Notes: a model not told the origin generated them from the sequence alone. A stretch of DNA of 64,000 nucleotides from Streptomyces smyrnaeus (GCF_017676345.1 NZ_JAFFZM010000011.1:124001-188000); one strand, 5' to 3'. Positions 1-7,870 are shown, counted from the stretch's first letter. Program-made: numbers and translations.

Positions 1-69
1 CCCAACCTCGCCGAGCGCGACCACCTGATGCGCCAGGCCGCCCGGCTCAACGCCCGCCGGGACCGCTGA
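1..69 (+). CDS. 3' end of an unidentified CDS
   Basis: The first 22 codons of frame 1 are open and end at a TGA at 67-69. The tail is charged and Arg/Ala-rich, with one acidic patch (AERDH) near its start, and its codons end mostly in G or C, as expected for a real Streptomyces gene. Nothing in so short a tail identifies a family. It is included because the reading frame, stop and base composition fit a gene running in from the left edge. Confidence 0.45.
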   Translation, partial: PNLAERDHLMRQAARLNARRDR

Positions 70-98
70 CGCTGATTCCCCGTCGGAAGCGGTGGCCG

Positions 99-971
99 TC
101 AGCCCTCCTCGGCGCCGGGCTGCTTGCCCGTCGGCAGCACCGGGTGCCTGCCGAGGATGAAGACTCCCACGACCACGGCCACCAGCCCGGCGACCTCACC
201 CGCCAGGGCACCCGGTGTGAGCCGGATGGAGTCCCCCAGGAAGCCGATGCCGCAGGCGATCCCGGCCAGCGGCTCGGAAGCCGTCAGGGAGGGCAGCGAC
301 ATCCGCAGCGGCCCGCCCTCGAAGGCGCTCTGCACCAGCACCAGCCCGACCACGGCGAGGACGACGATGGTGTACGGCTGCCAGCTCGTCAGCAGACCAC
401 CCAGCCCGGAGGAGCTGTAGATCCCGCCGGAGACCCGGGTCAGGGCGTCCTGGAGCCCGTAGAGCGCTCCGGCCGCGGTCGCCAGCAGGGGTGGTTCCTT
501 GAAGAGTTCGAGCCGGCGTGCGACGAGCACCAGGACGGCAGCGATCCCGGCCAGCAGTCCGAAGATCAGCCAGTGCCGCAGGGGGCCCGCGTCGCGGTCC
601 GTGCCCTCCGGTCGGCCCGCCACGATGAAGGCGGTCACTCCCCCGCTGAGCAGCACCACCCCGGCCCAGCCGGACCAGCCGAGCCGCTGGCTGCTCAGCC
701 GCCGTGCGAAGAGCATCGCGAACAGCAGGTTCGTCGCGAGCAGCGGTTCGATGGTGGACAGGTCGCCCTGTGTCAGGGCGAACGCGCTGGTGAGCTGACC
801 GACCACCATGCTGCCGATGCCCAGCAGCCAGCGCGGAACGCGCACCAGGTCGAGCAGCAGCCGGAAGGAGAGCACATCGGCGGTCGGGGCGCGGGAGGCG
901 GCGTCCTGTTGCAGCACGAAACCCAGCCCGAGGAAACAGGCGGCGACCAGCCCGTAGACGTAGAGAGTCAC
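99..971 (-). CDS. EamA/DMT-family membrane transporter
   Basis: A 290-aa, very hydrophobic protein with about ten predicted membrane segments in two internally similar halves, as in drug/metabolite transporters of the EamA (RhaT) family. The substrate cannot be read from sequence. I place the start at the GTG at 971, giving an N-terminus VTLYVYGLVAACFLG that enters the first helix directly; GGAAAGGGG lies just upstream. The longer reading to 1130 adds an Arg-rich stretch that looks untranslated. It is monocistronic and divergent from the acyltransferase-like gene at 1283. A C-terminal tail with Gly and Glu follows the last helix. Confidence 0.85.
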   Translation of the reverse strand: MTLYVYGLVAACFLGLGFVLQQDAASRAPTADVLSFRLLLDLVRVPRWLLGIGSMVVGQLTSAFALTQGDLSTIEPLLATNLLFAMLFARRLSSQRLGWSGWAGVVLLSGGVTAFIVAGRPEGTDRDAGPLRHWLIFGLLAGIAAVLVLVARRLELFKEPPLLATAAGALYGLQDALTRVSGGIYSSSGLGGLLTSWQPYTIVVLAVVGLVLVQSAFEGGPLRMSLPSLTASEPLAGIACGIGFLGDSIRLTPGALAGEVAGLVAVVVGVFILGRHPVLPTGKQPGAEEG

Positions 972-1282
972 GGGGCCCCTTTCCACCGACCGGACGGTGC
1001 GAGTGCGTCGAGGGCGTGCGCACGCCTGTCCACGCCGTCCGCCTGGGAACAGCGCCGCCGAGACTAGGCGCCGGTGCGGGCGGACACCACGACACCCGCC
1101 CCGGCAGCGGGCGGCACGCCCCCTAAGCATGAAAGCGCCAGGGCCGAATGGCGCCCGGCGCCCGGCCGGGCCCGCCCGCGAGTACGTCCGGTGAAGCGCG
1201 CGGCGAGGACGCCTCTAGCCGGCGGCGGCAGCATGGGGCCGACGTGGATCCTCATCCCACCAGGCAGGAGCTCGAACGGGAC

Positions 1283-2107
1283 GTGAACAAGGACATGACA
1301 GTCGGCCCCTTCCCCAGGGAGCGCCGGCACACCGCCTTCTTCCTCCGGGAGCTCCGCGGCTTCGCACCGGTGTTCCTGGGCGCCGAGATCGACATGACCG
1401 CCGTACGGCGCCACCAGCGGGACGCGGCAGCGCACGGCGGCAGCTGCTCGACCGTCGCCTATGTGCTGTACACGGCGGCACGGGTGCTGGCCGCCCACCC
1501 CGAGGCCAATGCCGCGCTCCGCGGCCGGCTGCGCCCCCGGGTGGCCCGCTACGGCACGGTGGCCGGCAAGCTGACGCTGGACAAGCGGCTCGGCGGGCGC
1601 CGCGTGGTCCTCTCCGCCGTGCTGCCCGGTCTGCACACGATGAGCCTGCGCGACATCGCCGGGCAGATCGCACACCACCGCGACGGCGACCCGGAGCGGA
1701 TGCCCGAGTACGCCGGCGTGCGCGCTCTGCATCACCTCCCGGGACCGCTCGGGCACCTCGCCTACCGGCTGGCCACCCGGCCGCTGCGCCGCCGGATCAC
1801 CACCAACGGCACGTTCTCCGTGACCTCGCTGGGCCACCGGCCGGTCACCTCGTTCCACTCGTCCGGTGGCACCACGATCACGCTGGGCCTGGGCGGTGTG
1901 GCCGAGCGCCCGGTGGTACGCGACGGGAGGATCGCCGTCGCACCGGTACTGCCGCTGTCCCTCACCTTCGATCACCGGGTGATCGACGGCGCCGAGGCGG
2001 CGGACGTGCTCAGCGATCTCAAGGAGGCTTTGGAGAGCTTCGGCGATTTTGGTGATGTCTCCGCATCCGTCTCACAACCGTCTCAAAAAAACGGTGTCAC
2101 TTTTTGA
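1283..2107 (+). CDS. Stand-alone 2-oxoacid dehydrogenase E2-type acyltransferase domain protein
   Basis: About 274 aa matching only the catalytic core of dihydrolipoamide acyltransferases (E2). The C-terminal FDHRVIDGA motif carries the His and Asp of the HxxxDG active site. No lipoyl domain or subunit-binding domain precedes it, so it is unlikely to be part of a normal dehydrogenase complex, and its acyl donor and acceptor are unknown. The start is taken at GTG 1283 (GGAG at 1267-1270); ATG 1295 is an alternative. The gene is convergent with the TetR gene and the two overlap by 11 bases at 2097-2107, with a hairpin across both stops. It may be a target or partner of that TetR system, which is inference from position only. 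Confidence 0.75.
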   Translation: MNKDMTVGPFPRERRHTAFFLRELRGFAPVFLGAEIDMTAVRRHQRDAAAHGGSCSTVAYVLYTAARVLAAHPEANAALRGRLRPRVARYGTVAGKLTLDKRLGGRRVVLSAVLPGLHTMSLRDIAGQIAHHRDGDPERMPEYAGVRALHHLPGPLGHLAYRLATRPLRRRITTNGTFSVTSLGHRPVTSFHSSGGTTITLGLGGVAERPVVRDGRIAVAPVLPLSLTFDHRVIDGAEAADVLSDLKEALESFGDFGDVSASVSQPSQKNGVTF

Positions 2108-2109
2108 GA
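2081..2109. terminator. A/T-stem hairpin across overlapping convergent stops
   Basis: TCTCAAAAA (2081-2089) and TTTTTGAGA (2101-2109) form a 9-bp perfect inverted repeat around an 11-nt loop. Each strand reads into a run of T on leaving the stem, so it could end transcription in both directions. It sits inside the last codons of both convergent genes. An A/T stem is striking in DNA this GC-rich. Confidence 0.6.
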
Positions 2110-2816
2110 TGGCGGTACACCGTCGCCCGGGACACCCCGAGCCGCGCCGCGATCGAGTCCACCGAGTGCTCACCCGAGGCGTACAGCGTCCGGGCGAGGT
2201 CGGCGTCCTCCTCGGACAGTGATCTGGGGCGCCCGCCGCGCCCCTTGCGCGCCCCCGGGGCCGACTCCGGCAGCAGACGCCAGGCACCGGCCAGCAGGTG
2301 GTCCCGCAGCACGTCGTTGGACAGCTGCGGCATCAGCGCGACCGGGTCGGTGACGGCCGAGACGGCCTGCGCCACGGCGATGCGCTCGGGGACGCCCGCC
2401 TCGGCCCCGGCCGCGACCTCGATGCCGTGCTCCATCGTCCGCAACAGCCGGTTGAAGGAGTCGGAAGGCGTCGCAGGCAGCTCTTTCAGCAGGGTGACCA
2501 GGGTGTTGCGGTAGCGCAGGAAGACATCCAGCCAACCGGTTATCAGCGTGCCCCGCACCGCACCGATGCCACCGGAGGACTCCTGGGCCGCCGCGTCGTC
2601 CAGCACCTGCTCCAGCTCGGCCGTCATCGGGTCGAGCAGATCACCGAGGAGCTCGACCTTCGAGGAGAAGTGGTAGTACAGCGCGGCCTTGGTGATGCCC
2701 ACCCGGTCGGCGACCTCCTGCAGGGCCGTCGCGTGGTAGCCGCGCTCCACGAACAGCCGCTCCGCCTCGTGCAGGATCCGCTCCCGCGTACTTGTCTGCT
2801 GATCCAATTTCCGCAC
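2097..2816 (-). CDS. TetR-family repressor with extra C-terminal resolvase-type HTH
   Basis: 239 aa. Residues about 8-55 are a classical TetR helix-turn-helix (TRERILHEAERLFVERGYHA, then ALYYHFSSK). A ligand-binding helical domain follows to about residue 185. The last 50 residues (GRPRSLSEEDADL to ATVYRHLKK) look like the C-terminal DNA-binding domain of Hin/resolvase recombinases (HTH_7). That gives two different DNA-binding modules in one protein. The gene is divergent from the ABC exporter operon with a 74-bp gap holding an operator-like palindrome, so it probably represses the exporter and itself. The tail could also be a linker feature without DNA binding. The family call is secure; the target is inference. 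Confidence 0.88.
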   Translation of the reverse strand: MRKLDQQTSTRERILHEAERLFVERGYHATALQEVADRVGITKAALYYHFSSKVELLGDLLDPMTAELEQVLDDAAAQESSGGIGAVRGTLITGWLDVFLRYRNTLVTLLKELPATPSDSFNRLLRTMEHGIEVAAGAEAGVPERIAVAQAVSAVTDPVALMPQLSNDVLRDHLLAGAWRLLPESAPGARKGRGGRPRSLSEEDADLARTLYASGEHSVDSIAARLGVSRATVYRHLKK

Positions 2817-2851
2817 CCCCGCTTACCTCCGGTCAGTTTTGCGCTACGCTC

Positions 2852-2870
2852 TACTTACCAAAGGTAGGCA
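2852..2870. promoter_or_regulatory. Putative TetR operator
   Basis: TACTTACC-AAA-GGTAGGCA is an imperfect inverted repeat (6 of 8 arm positions pair) in the 74-bp divergent promoter between the TetR gene and the ABC ATPase gene. A weaker TTACC/GGTCA pair lies at 2823-2835. Location and symmetry suit a TetR operator. Confidence 0.55.
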
Positions 2871-2890
2871 GAACGGCAAGGAGCTTTGCA

Positions 2891-3847
2891 ATGCTGACCA
2901 ACGTTCCATCGCCCGGTGGTGATCCCGGTGTCGCGATCAGTATCCGCGACCTGGTGAAGACTTTCGGCGACACGACGGCGCTCGACCACCTTCAGCTGAC
3001 GGCCCGCTCCGGCGAGGTCCACGGCTTCCTCGGACCGAACGGCGCCGGCAAGTCCACCACCATCAGGGTGCTGCTCGGGCTGCTGCGCAAGGACTCCGGA
3101 GAAGCCACCCTGCTCGGCGGCGACCCCTGGGACGAGGCGGTCGAGCTGCACCGCCGGCTGGCCTATGTGCCCGGCGACGTGAACCTGTGGCCGAACCTGA
3201 CCGGCGGCGAGGCGATCGACCTGCTGGGATCCCTGCGCGGAGGGCTGAACGAGACCCGCAGGCGCGACCTGCTGGAGAAGTTCGCCCTCGACCCGGGCAA
3301 GAAGATGCGCACCTACTCCAAGGGCAACCGGCAGAAGGTCGCCCTGGTGGCGGCCTTCTCCTCCGATGTGGAGCTGTACATCCTCGATGAGCCGACCTCC
3401 GGGCTCGACCCGCTGATGGAGGCCGTCTTCCAGGAGTGCGTCCAAGAGCTCCGCGAGGCAGGCAAGACGATCCTGCTCTCCAGCCACATCCTCGCCGAGG
3501 TGGAGAAGCTGTGCGACCGGGTGAGCATCATCCGGGAGGGACGCACGGTCGAGTCCGGCACCCTTTCCGAGCTGCGCCATCTGACCCGTACCGCGCTCGA
3601 GGTGGAGACCGAGACGCCTCCGACCGATCTGCAGGCGCTGCCCGGCGTGCACAAGCTGTCCGTGGAGGGCCACCACGCCAAGTTCGAGGCGGACACCGCC
3701 CAGCTCGGTGAGGTGCACCGGCACCTGGCCACACTCGGGGTCCGGTCGCTGACGAGCGCACCGCCCACCTTGGAGGAGCTGTTCCTGCGCCACTACGGCG
3801 AACAGAAGGCCACCGAGCCCGCCGACACCGTGGTGGGTGCCCGGTGA
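2891..3847 (+). CDS. ABC exporter ATP-binding protein
   Basis: 318 aa, one nucleotide-binding domain. Visible motifs are Walker A GPNGAGKSTT, a signature variant YSKGNRQK, Walker B LYILDEPTSGLDPL and the H-loop SSHIL. The divergent C-terminal 80 residues are usual for drug/polyketide-antibiotic exporter ATPases (CcmA/DrrA group). Start ATG 2891 is supported by AAGGAG at 2878-2883; the upstream in-frame extension overlaps the operator. It is first gene of a three-gene operon and overlaps the permease by 4 bases (GTGA), so the two are probably translationally coupled and form the transporter. Confidence 0.93.
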   Translation: MLTNVPSPGGDPGVAISIRDLVKTFGDTTALDHLQLTARSGEVHGFLGPNGAGKSTTIRVLLGLLRKDSGEATLLGGDPWDEAVELHRRLAYVPGDVNLWPNLTGGEAIDLLGSLRGGLNETRRRDLLEKFALDPGKKMRTYSKGNRQKVALVAAFSSDVELYILDEPTSGLDPLMEAVFQECVQELREAGKTILLSSHILAEVEKLCDRVSIIREGRTVESGTLSELRHLTRTALEVETETPPTDLQALPGVHKLSVEGHHAKFEADTAQLGEVHRHLATLGVRSLTSAPPTLEELFLRHYGEQKATEPADTVVGAR

Positions 3848-5472
3848 GGGCGCTGACCGGGACCGGTGTACTGACCCGGCTGGCGTTGCGGCGCGACCGT
3901 CTCCGGCTGCCGCTGTGGGTGGTCGGGCTCGCCGCGCTGTTCGCCTCCATCGGCAACAGCATCTCCGGGCTCTACGAGACCGACGCCGCACGGCTGGAGA
4001 ACGCCCAGGTGCGCGCGGACAACGTGGTCACCCGGGCGTTCACCGGCCCGGCGCCCGGCAGCAGCACCGGCGCGCTGACCGTGTCGGAGGGGCTGGTGTT
4101 CACCTGCGTCCTCGTGGCGCTGATGAACATCCTGCTCGTGGTCCGGCACACCCGGCAGAACGAGGAACTGGGCCGGACCGAACTGGTGGGTTCCGCGGCC
4201 GTCGGCAGGCACGCCCAGCTGACCGCTGCACTGCTGGTCGCCGGTCTCGCCAATGTGCTGCTCATCGTGCTCAGCACGCTGGCGCTGATCGGCATGGGGC
4301 TGCCCGCGGGCGGCTCGGCGCTGGCGGGCCTGGCGCTGGGCACGGTGGGGCTCGCCTTCGCCGGCCTCACGGCGGTCGCCGCCCAGTTGACCGAGAGCGC
4401 CCGCGCCGCGACCGGGCTGGGAGGTCTCGTGCTCGCCACGACATTTCTGCTGCGCGCCGCGGGAGACGCCTTCGGCAACACCGCCTCGGACGACATCACG
4501 GTGAACCCCGCATGGCCGAGCTGGATCTCGCCACTCGGCTGGGGCCAGCAGCTGCGGCCCTACGGTGAGAGCCGGGTGTGGCCGTTGGCGCTGCTCTTGC
4601 TGTGCAGCGCCCTCAGCGTGCTGCTCGCGGTGCGGCTGAGCGTCCACCGGGACGTCGGGACGGGCATGCTGCCCGCACGGCGCGGCGCGGTACGGGCGAG
4701 CTCCGCCATGCTGAAACCGATCGGGCTCGTGTGGCGGCTGCAGCGCGGACTGGTGCTCGGCTGGATGGTGGGCATCGCGGTCTTCGGCGCGGTCTTCGGC
4801 GGCATCGGTGACCAGGTCGACGATCTGTTCAGCAGTGAGAAGAGCGCCCAGTTCGTCCGTGACCTGGGCGGTGAGGGCGATCTGGTGAACGCGTACTTCG
4901 CGGGCATGATGGGGCTGCTCGCCGTGGTCGTCTCCGGCTTCACCGTGCAGGCGCTGATCCGGCTGCGCTCCGACGAGGAGAACGGGCCCACCGAGGCCGT
5001 ACTCGCCACATCGGTGAGCCGGGCGCACTGGCTGCTGGCACACACGCTGATCGCCCTGCTGGGCACCGCGCTGGTGTTGGCCGTCCTCGGGCTCAGCACC
5101 GGCCTGGCGTACGGCGCGGTGTCGAATGATCTGACCGCCGCCCTGGGCGATCTGCTGGAGACGACGCTGGCACAGCTGGCACCGACCGCGGTGCTGGCGG
5201 GCTTCGCGCTGGCGGCCTTCGGGCTGCTCCCGCGGCTGGCGGCGACGGTCACCTGGGCGGCGTTCGCCGTCTGCCTGGTGATCGGTCAGTTCGGAACGCT
5301 GCTCAACCTGCCCGACGGGCTGCTCGACATCTCGCCCTACAGCCACCTGCCGAACATGCCCGCCGAATCGCTGACCGTGATGCCGATCGTGGTGATGGTG
5401 GTACTCGCCGGAGCGCTGACCGCGGTGGGCGTGGCGGGCTTCCGGCGCCGCAGTCTCGCGCTCGGCGGCTGA
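3844..5472 (+). CDS. ABC exporter permease, polyketide-antibiotic exporter type
   Basis: 542 aa with about twelve hydrophobic segments arranged as two six-helix halves joined by a polar linker near residues 270-300 (ARRGAVRASS region). This is the layout of the fused ABC-2 permeases annotated as exporters of polyketide antibiotics. It starts with the GTG inside the ATPase stop. The partner ATPase is immediately upstream, and the whole unit is probably under the divergent TetR. A role in exporting a lipophilic metabolite is plausible from the family. The prodiginine cluster begins less than 1 kb downstream, but no sequence feature ties the substrate to it. Confidence 0.9.
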   Translation: MRALTGTGVLTRLALRRDRLRLPLWVVGLAALFASIGNSISGLYETDAARLENAQVRADNVVTRAFTGPAPGSSTGALTVSEGLVFTCVLVALMNILLVVRHTRQNEELGRTELVGSAAVGRHAQLTAALLVAGLANVLLIVLSTLALIGMGLPAGGSALAGLALGTVGLAFAGLTAVAAQLTESARAATGLGGLVLATTFLLRAAGDAFGNTASDDITVNPAWPSWISPLGWGQQLRPYGESRVWPLALLLLCSALSVLLAVRLSVHRDVGTGMLPARRGAVRASSAMLKPIGLVWRLQRGLVLGWMVGIAVFGAVFGGIGDQVDDLFSSEKSAQFVRDLGGEGDLVNAYFAGMMGLLAVVVSGFTVQALIRLRSDEENGPTEAVLATSVSRAHWLLAHTLIALLGTALVLAVLGLSTGLAYGAVSNDLTAALGDLLETTLAQLAPTAVLAGFALAAFGLLPRLAATVTWAAFAVCLVIGQFGTLLNLPDGLLDISPYSHLPNMPAESLTVMPIVVMVVLAGALTAVGVAGFRRRSLALGG

Positions 5473-5502
5473 CACACCAGGAGGAAGCAAAGCGGAGGTG
5501 AA

Positions 5503-6000
5503 GTGACGATGCAGGTCATCAAAGAGGTGGACCATCCGACGGGTCTGACCCGAAAAATGCTCAAACTGCCGGTTCACTTCTACCGGCTCGGCCTCGGCCG
5601 GCTGTTCGGTGACCGCCTGCTCATGGTCAACCACTGGGGGCGGGTCACCGGCAAGCGCTACCAGACGGTGGTGGAGGTGATCCGGCACGAGGAACGCGAC
5701 GACAGCTATCTGATCGCCTCCGGCTGGGGGCCGGGCGCCGACTGGTACCGCAACCTGCTGCGGCGTCCCCGCACGACCGTCGAGGTCGACGGACAGACCA
5801 AGCAGGTGACCGCCGAACCGCTCCCCGCCGAAGAGGCGACGGAGATCATGACGGGATACTTCTGGCGTCACCGGGCCGTGGCCAAGCGAATGCTGCCCCG
5901 GCTCTACGGCTACTGGGTCGACGGCTCGAAGGCCGACTTCCACGAGGTCGCCGAGCGGGTGCCCGTCCTGCGGCTGGCCCCCGCCCGGCCGGCCCACTGA
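5503..6000 (+). CDS. F420/deazaflavin-dependent nitroreductase-family protein
   Basis: 165 aa. The segment LLMVNHWGRVTGKRYQTVVE, followed by SYLIASGWGPGADWYRNLL, is typical of the Ddn/DUF385 family of deazaflavin (F420)-binding split-barrel proteins. Family members reduce quinones or nitro compounds or are uncharacterised. Start GTG 5503 has GGAGG 5 bases upstream; ATG 5509 is the alternative. It lies 30 bases after the permease and is probably co-transcribed. A strong hairpin follows at 6002-6041, so it closes the operon. Confidence 0.82.
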   Translation: MTMQVIKEVDHPTGLTRKMLKLPVHFYRLGLGRLFGDRLLMVNHWGRVTGKRYQTVVEVIRHEERDDSYLIASGWGPGADWYRNLLRRPRTTVEVDGQTKQVTAEPLPAEEATEIMTGYFWRHRAVAKRMLPRLYGYWVDGSKADFHEVAERVPVLRLAPARPAH

Positions 6001-6001
6001 G

Positions 6002-6041
6002 GTGGCGGTGCGGTCCGCCCGCCCAGGGCGGGCCGCGCCAC
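6002..6041. terminator. Nested hairpin terminator
   Basis: GTGGCG (6002-6007) pairs with CGCCAC (6036-6041) around an inner GCCCGCCC/GGGCGGGC stem (6017-6024/6026-6033). It lies directly after the exporter operon and 60 bases beyond the stop of the convergent MaoC-like gene, so it may serve both. Confidence 0.6.
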
Positions 6042-6101
6042 GTCGACACCCTCTCCTCCCCCAGCCCCGACCCGATACTTGCCCGACCCCGGCGAGCGGC
6101 C

Positions 6102-6551
6102 TCATACGAGGAACAGCGACACGGTGTCCGCCACGCAGGCCGGGCGCCGCTCGTTCTCGATCTGGACCGTCATCCGGACGGAGACCAGCCAGCCGCCGGG
6201 CACGCCCTGGGCGCCGGAGAGCTCGGCACCGCCGCGGACACGGGCCCCGACCTCGACCGGGCAGGGGAAGCGCACCTTCTCCAGCCCGAAGTTCACCCCG
6301 CTGCGAGCCCGTTCGACGGTGAAGACGGCCCGCATCATCGACGGCAACAGGCCGAGCGTCAGACAGCCGGGGTGGACAGTGCTCACGGCAGAACCCTCCG
6401 CGCCCGTGCGGAATCCGGGCTCCTGGGAGGAAAACCCCGCGGCTGCCGCAAACTTTTCCACCCGCTCCTCAGTGAGGTCGAACCATTCGCTGTAGCCGAG
6501 GTGTTCGCCTTTCGCTGAGACCAATTCGTCCAGCCCCGAGAAATTTCTCAT
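6102..6551 (-). CDS. Degenerate MaoC/NodN-like hotdog-fold protein
   Basis: About 149 aa. The N-terminus (MRNFSGLDELVSAKGEHLG, then a SEWFDLTEERVEKFA segment) and the HPGCLTLGLLPSMM stretch match R-hydratase/NodN-type MaoC proteins. However, the usual hydratase segment with catalytic Asp and His (GDxxxxxH after the FA helix) reads AAGFSSQEPGF here, so both residues appear to be missing. It may bind an acyl chain without hydrating it, or be a divergent thioesterase-like protein. ATG 6551 fits the family start; a TTG at 6587 with GGAG upstream is an alternative. A heptamer array resembling the redP/redQ operators lies at 6613-6652, in front of the gene. Confidence 0.65.
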   Translation of the reverse strand: MRNFSGLDELVSAKGEHLGYSEWFDLTEERVEKFAAAAGFSSQEPGFRTGAEGSAVSTVHPGCLTLGLLPSMMRAVFTVERARSGVNFGLEKVRFPCPVEVGARVRGGAELSGAQGVPGGWLVSVRMTVQIENERRPACVADTVSLFLV

Positions 6552-6612
6552 GGCCACGATTCTGTGCACCGGAGCGTGGGCGTACAAGAGTTCGCTCCGG
6601 GCCCCGGCTCCG

Positions 6613-6652
6613 CTGTCAGCGCCCCGTCAGCCGGCTTTCAGCGAAGTGTCAG
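6613..6652. promoter_or_regulatory. Four-copy 11-bp-period heptamer array (SARP-like)
   Basis: CTGTCAG, CCGTCAG, CTTTCAG and GTGTCAG start at 6613, 6624, 6635 and 6646, exactly 11 bp apart; a weaker CGGTCGG follows at 6657. Spacing of 7+4 and the shared TCAG core match the arrays between redP and redQ. It lies 60 bp upstream of the MaoC-like start. The repeats face away from that gene if read as at redQ, so its direction of action is unclear. Confidence 0.5.
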
Positions 6653-6700
6653 CGACCGGTCGGCCGGGCTCGGCGCGCTCCGTCCCCGGCCGGGCTGCCG

Positions 6701-6761
6701 CACAGGTGAGGGGCGGGCCCCCGGTGGCACCGTCACCGCCGAGACCCGCCCCTCACCTGTG
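6701..6761. terminator. 17-bp-stem terminator ending the redP-G operon
   Basis: Bases 6701-6717 (CACAGGTGAGGGGCGGG) and 6745-6761 are perfect reverse complements with a 27-nt loop. The hairpin starts 9 bases after the acyltransferase stop on the minus strand and is the strongest stem seen in the window. It probably ends the long redP-to-acyltransferase transcript. Confidence 0.75.
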
Positions 6762-6770
6762 TGCAGAGCG

Positions 6771-7724
6771 TCAGAAGAACAGCGAGTCACGCCGTTCGCG
6801 TGTTTCGTTGAGCGCGTGCTGGATGGTGTCCTTGACCTCGCCGGCGAGTTTTTCCACGACCCGGGCGTCGTCCGCCGCGTCCGCCGGAAAAGTGTCGGTG
6901 CCCACCGGGGCGTGAAAGCGGATGGTCCATTTCGTCGGCATGGGCACCAGACCCAGCGCGCCGAGCAAGGGGAAAGTGGGCGTGATGGGGAAATACGGCA
7001 GGCGCAGCAGGCGTGCCAGGGTGCGGGACTCGCCGATCATCGGGTAGATCTCCTCGGCACCGACGATCGAGCAGGGCACCATCGGGCACCCGGTGCGCAG
7101 CGCGGCGGCGGCGAAACCTCCGCGTCCGAAGCGCTGCAGGCGGTAGCGGTCCTCGAAGGGCTTGCCCAGTCCCCGGTAGCCCTCCGGCATGACGCCCACG
7201 AGCGCGCCGGTCCCGAGCAGCCGCATCGCGTTCTCGGGGCAGGCGCGGACGTGCCCCAGTTTGCGGACGAGGTCCCGGACCACGGGATAGGAAAAGGCCA
7301 GGTCCGCCGCGAGCAGGCGCAGGTTGCGGTGTGCCGTGTGGTGGTCGCGGATGGCCAGTTGCAGCATGAGCGCGTCCAGCGGGAGGGTGCCGCTGTGGTT
7401 GGCCACCACCAGGGCGGCGCCGTCCGCCGGTATGTGCTCCAGACCGGAGACCTCGACCCGGAAGTACTTCTCGTACAGCGGACGGAGGGCGGGCAGCAGC
7501 GCCTCGTCGACCAGTGCGGGGTCGAACCCGAAGTCGTCGACGGCGCCTTCGTCGGAGGACAGTCGCCCGTACAGCTCCATGCCGTGGGCAAGGAGCTCCT
7601 TGAACACGTCGGCCGGCAGCGAGGCCTGTTCGCCCGCTCCGGACGCGTTGTTGCCTCTCGTCTCCCGCTCCGCTCGCGGGTCGCGGCCGCTCGGCGAAAC
7701 GGGCAGCTCCTCGTCCTGTGGCAT
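6771..7724 (-). CDS. Lysophospholipid acyltransferase-like protein (PlsC superfamily)
   Basis: 317 aa. The catalytic-block motif VVANHSGTLPLDALML (residues about 109-124) and the downstream MPEGYRGLGKPF and CPMVPCSIVGAEEIYPMIG blocks identify a glycerolipid acyltransferase-superfamily protein. The His-Asp spacing (NHSGTLPLD) is the variant seen in one actinobacterial subgroup rather than strict HX4D. About 40 polar N-terminal residues precede the fold. GAGGAG lies just before ATG 7724. It follows redG on the same strand by 146 bases, with a terminator after its own stop and none seen before it, so it is probably the last gene of the red operon. I know of no red gene with this function. A role in acyl supply or membrane handling of the pigment is guesswork. 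Confidence 0.8.
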   Translation of the reverse strand: MPQDEELPVSPSGRDPRAERETRGNNASGAGEQASLPADVFKELLAHGMELYGRLSSDEGAVDDFGFDPALVDEALLPALRPLYEKYFRVEVSGLEHIPADGAALVVANHSGTLPLDALMLQLAIRDHHTAHRNLRLLAADLAFSYPVVRDLVRKLGHVRACPENAMRLLGTGALVGVMPEGYRGLGKPFEDRYRLQRFGRGGFAAAALRTGCPMVPCSIVGAEEIYPMIGESRTLARLLRLPYFPITPTFPLLGALGLVPMPTKWTIRFHAPVGTDTFPADAADDARVVEKLAGEVKDTIQHALNETRERRDSLFF

Positions 7725-7870
7725 GCGCTCTCCTCACTGAGTGGTCGCTGTCCCTGTGGTCTGGTCGTGCGTGGGCGCCGCGGCGCGACGGTCGCCACCG
7801 CCGCGCCGCGGGCCTCGATCCCGTACCGAACCGGGCCGTACCGTGCGTCTTCGTCCGGGACGCCGCCGCG

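Noticed and set aside
144..1067. Long plus-strand open frame opposite the EamA gene
   Set aside because: His/Gln/Arg-rich shadow of the minus-strand permease; no start site and no family features.
3793..6105. 770-codon minus-strand frame across the exporter operon
   Set aside because: Low-complexity Arg/Gly/His shadow; plus-strand genes have full ABC motifs.
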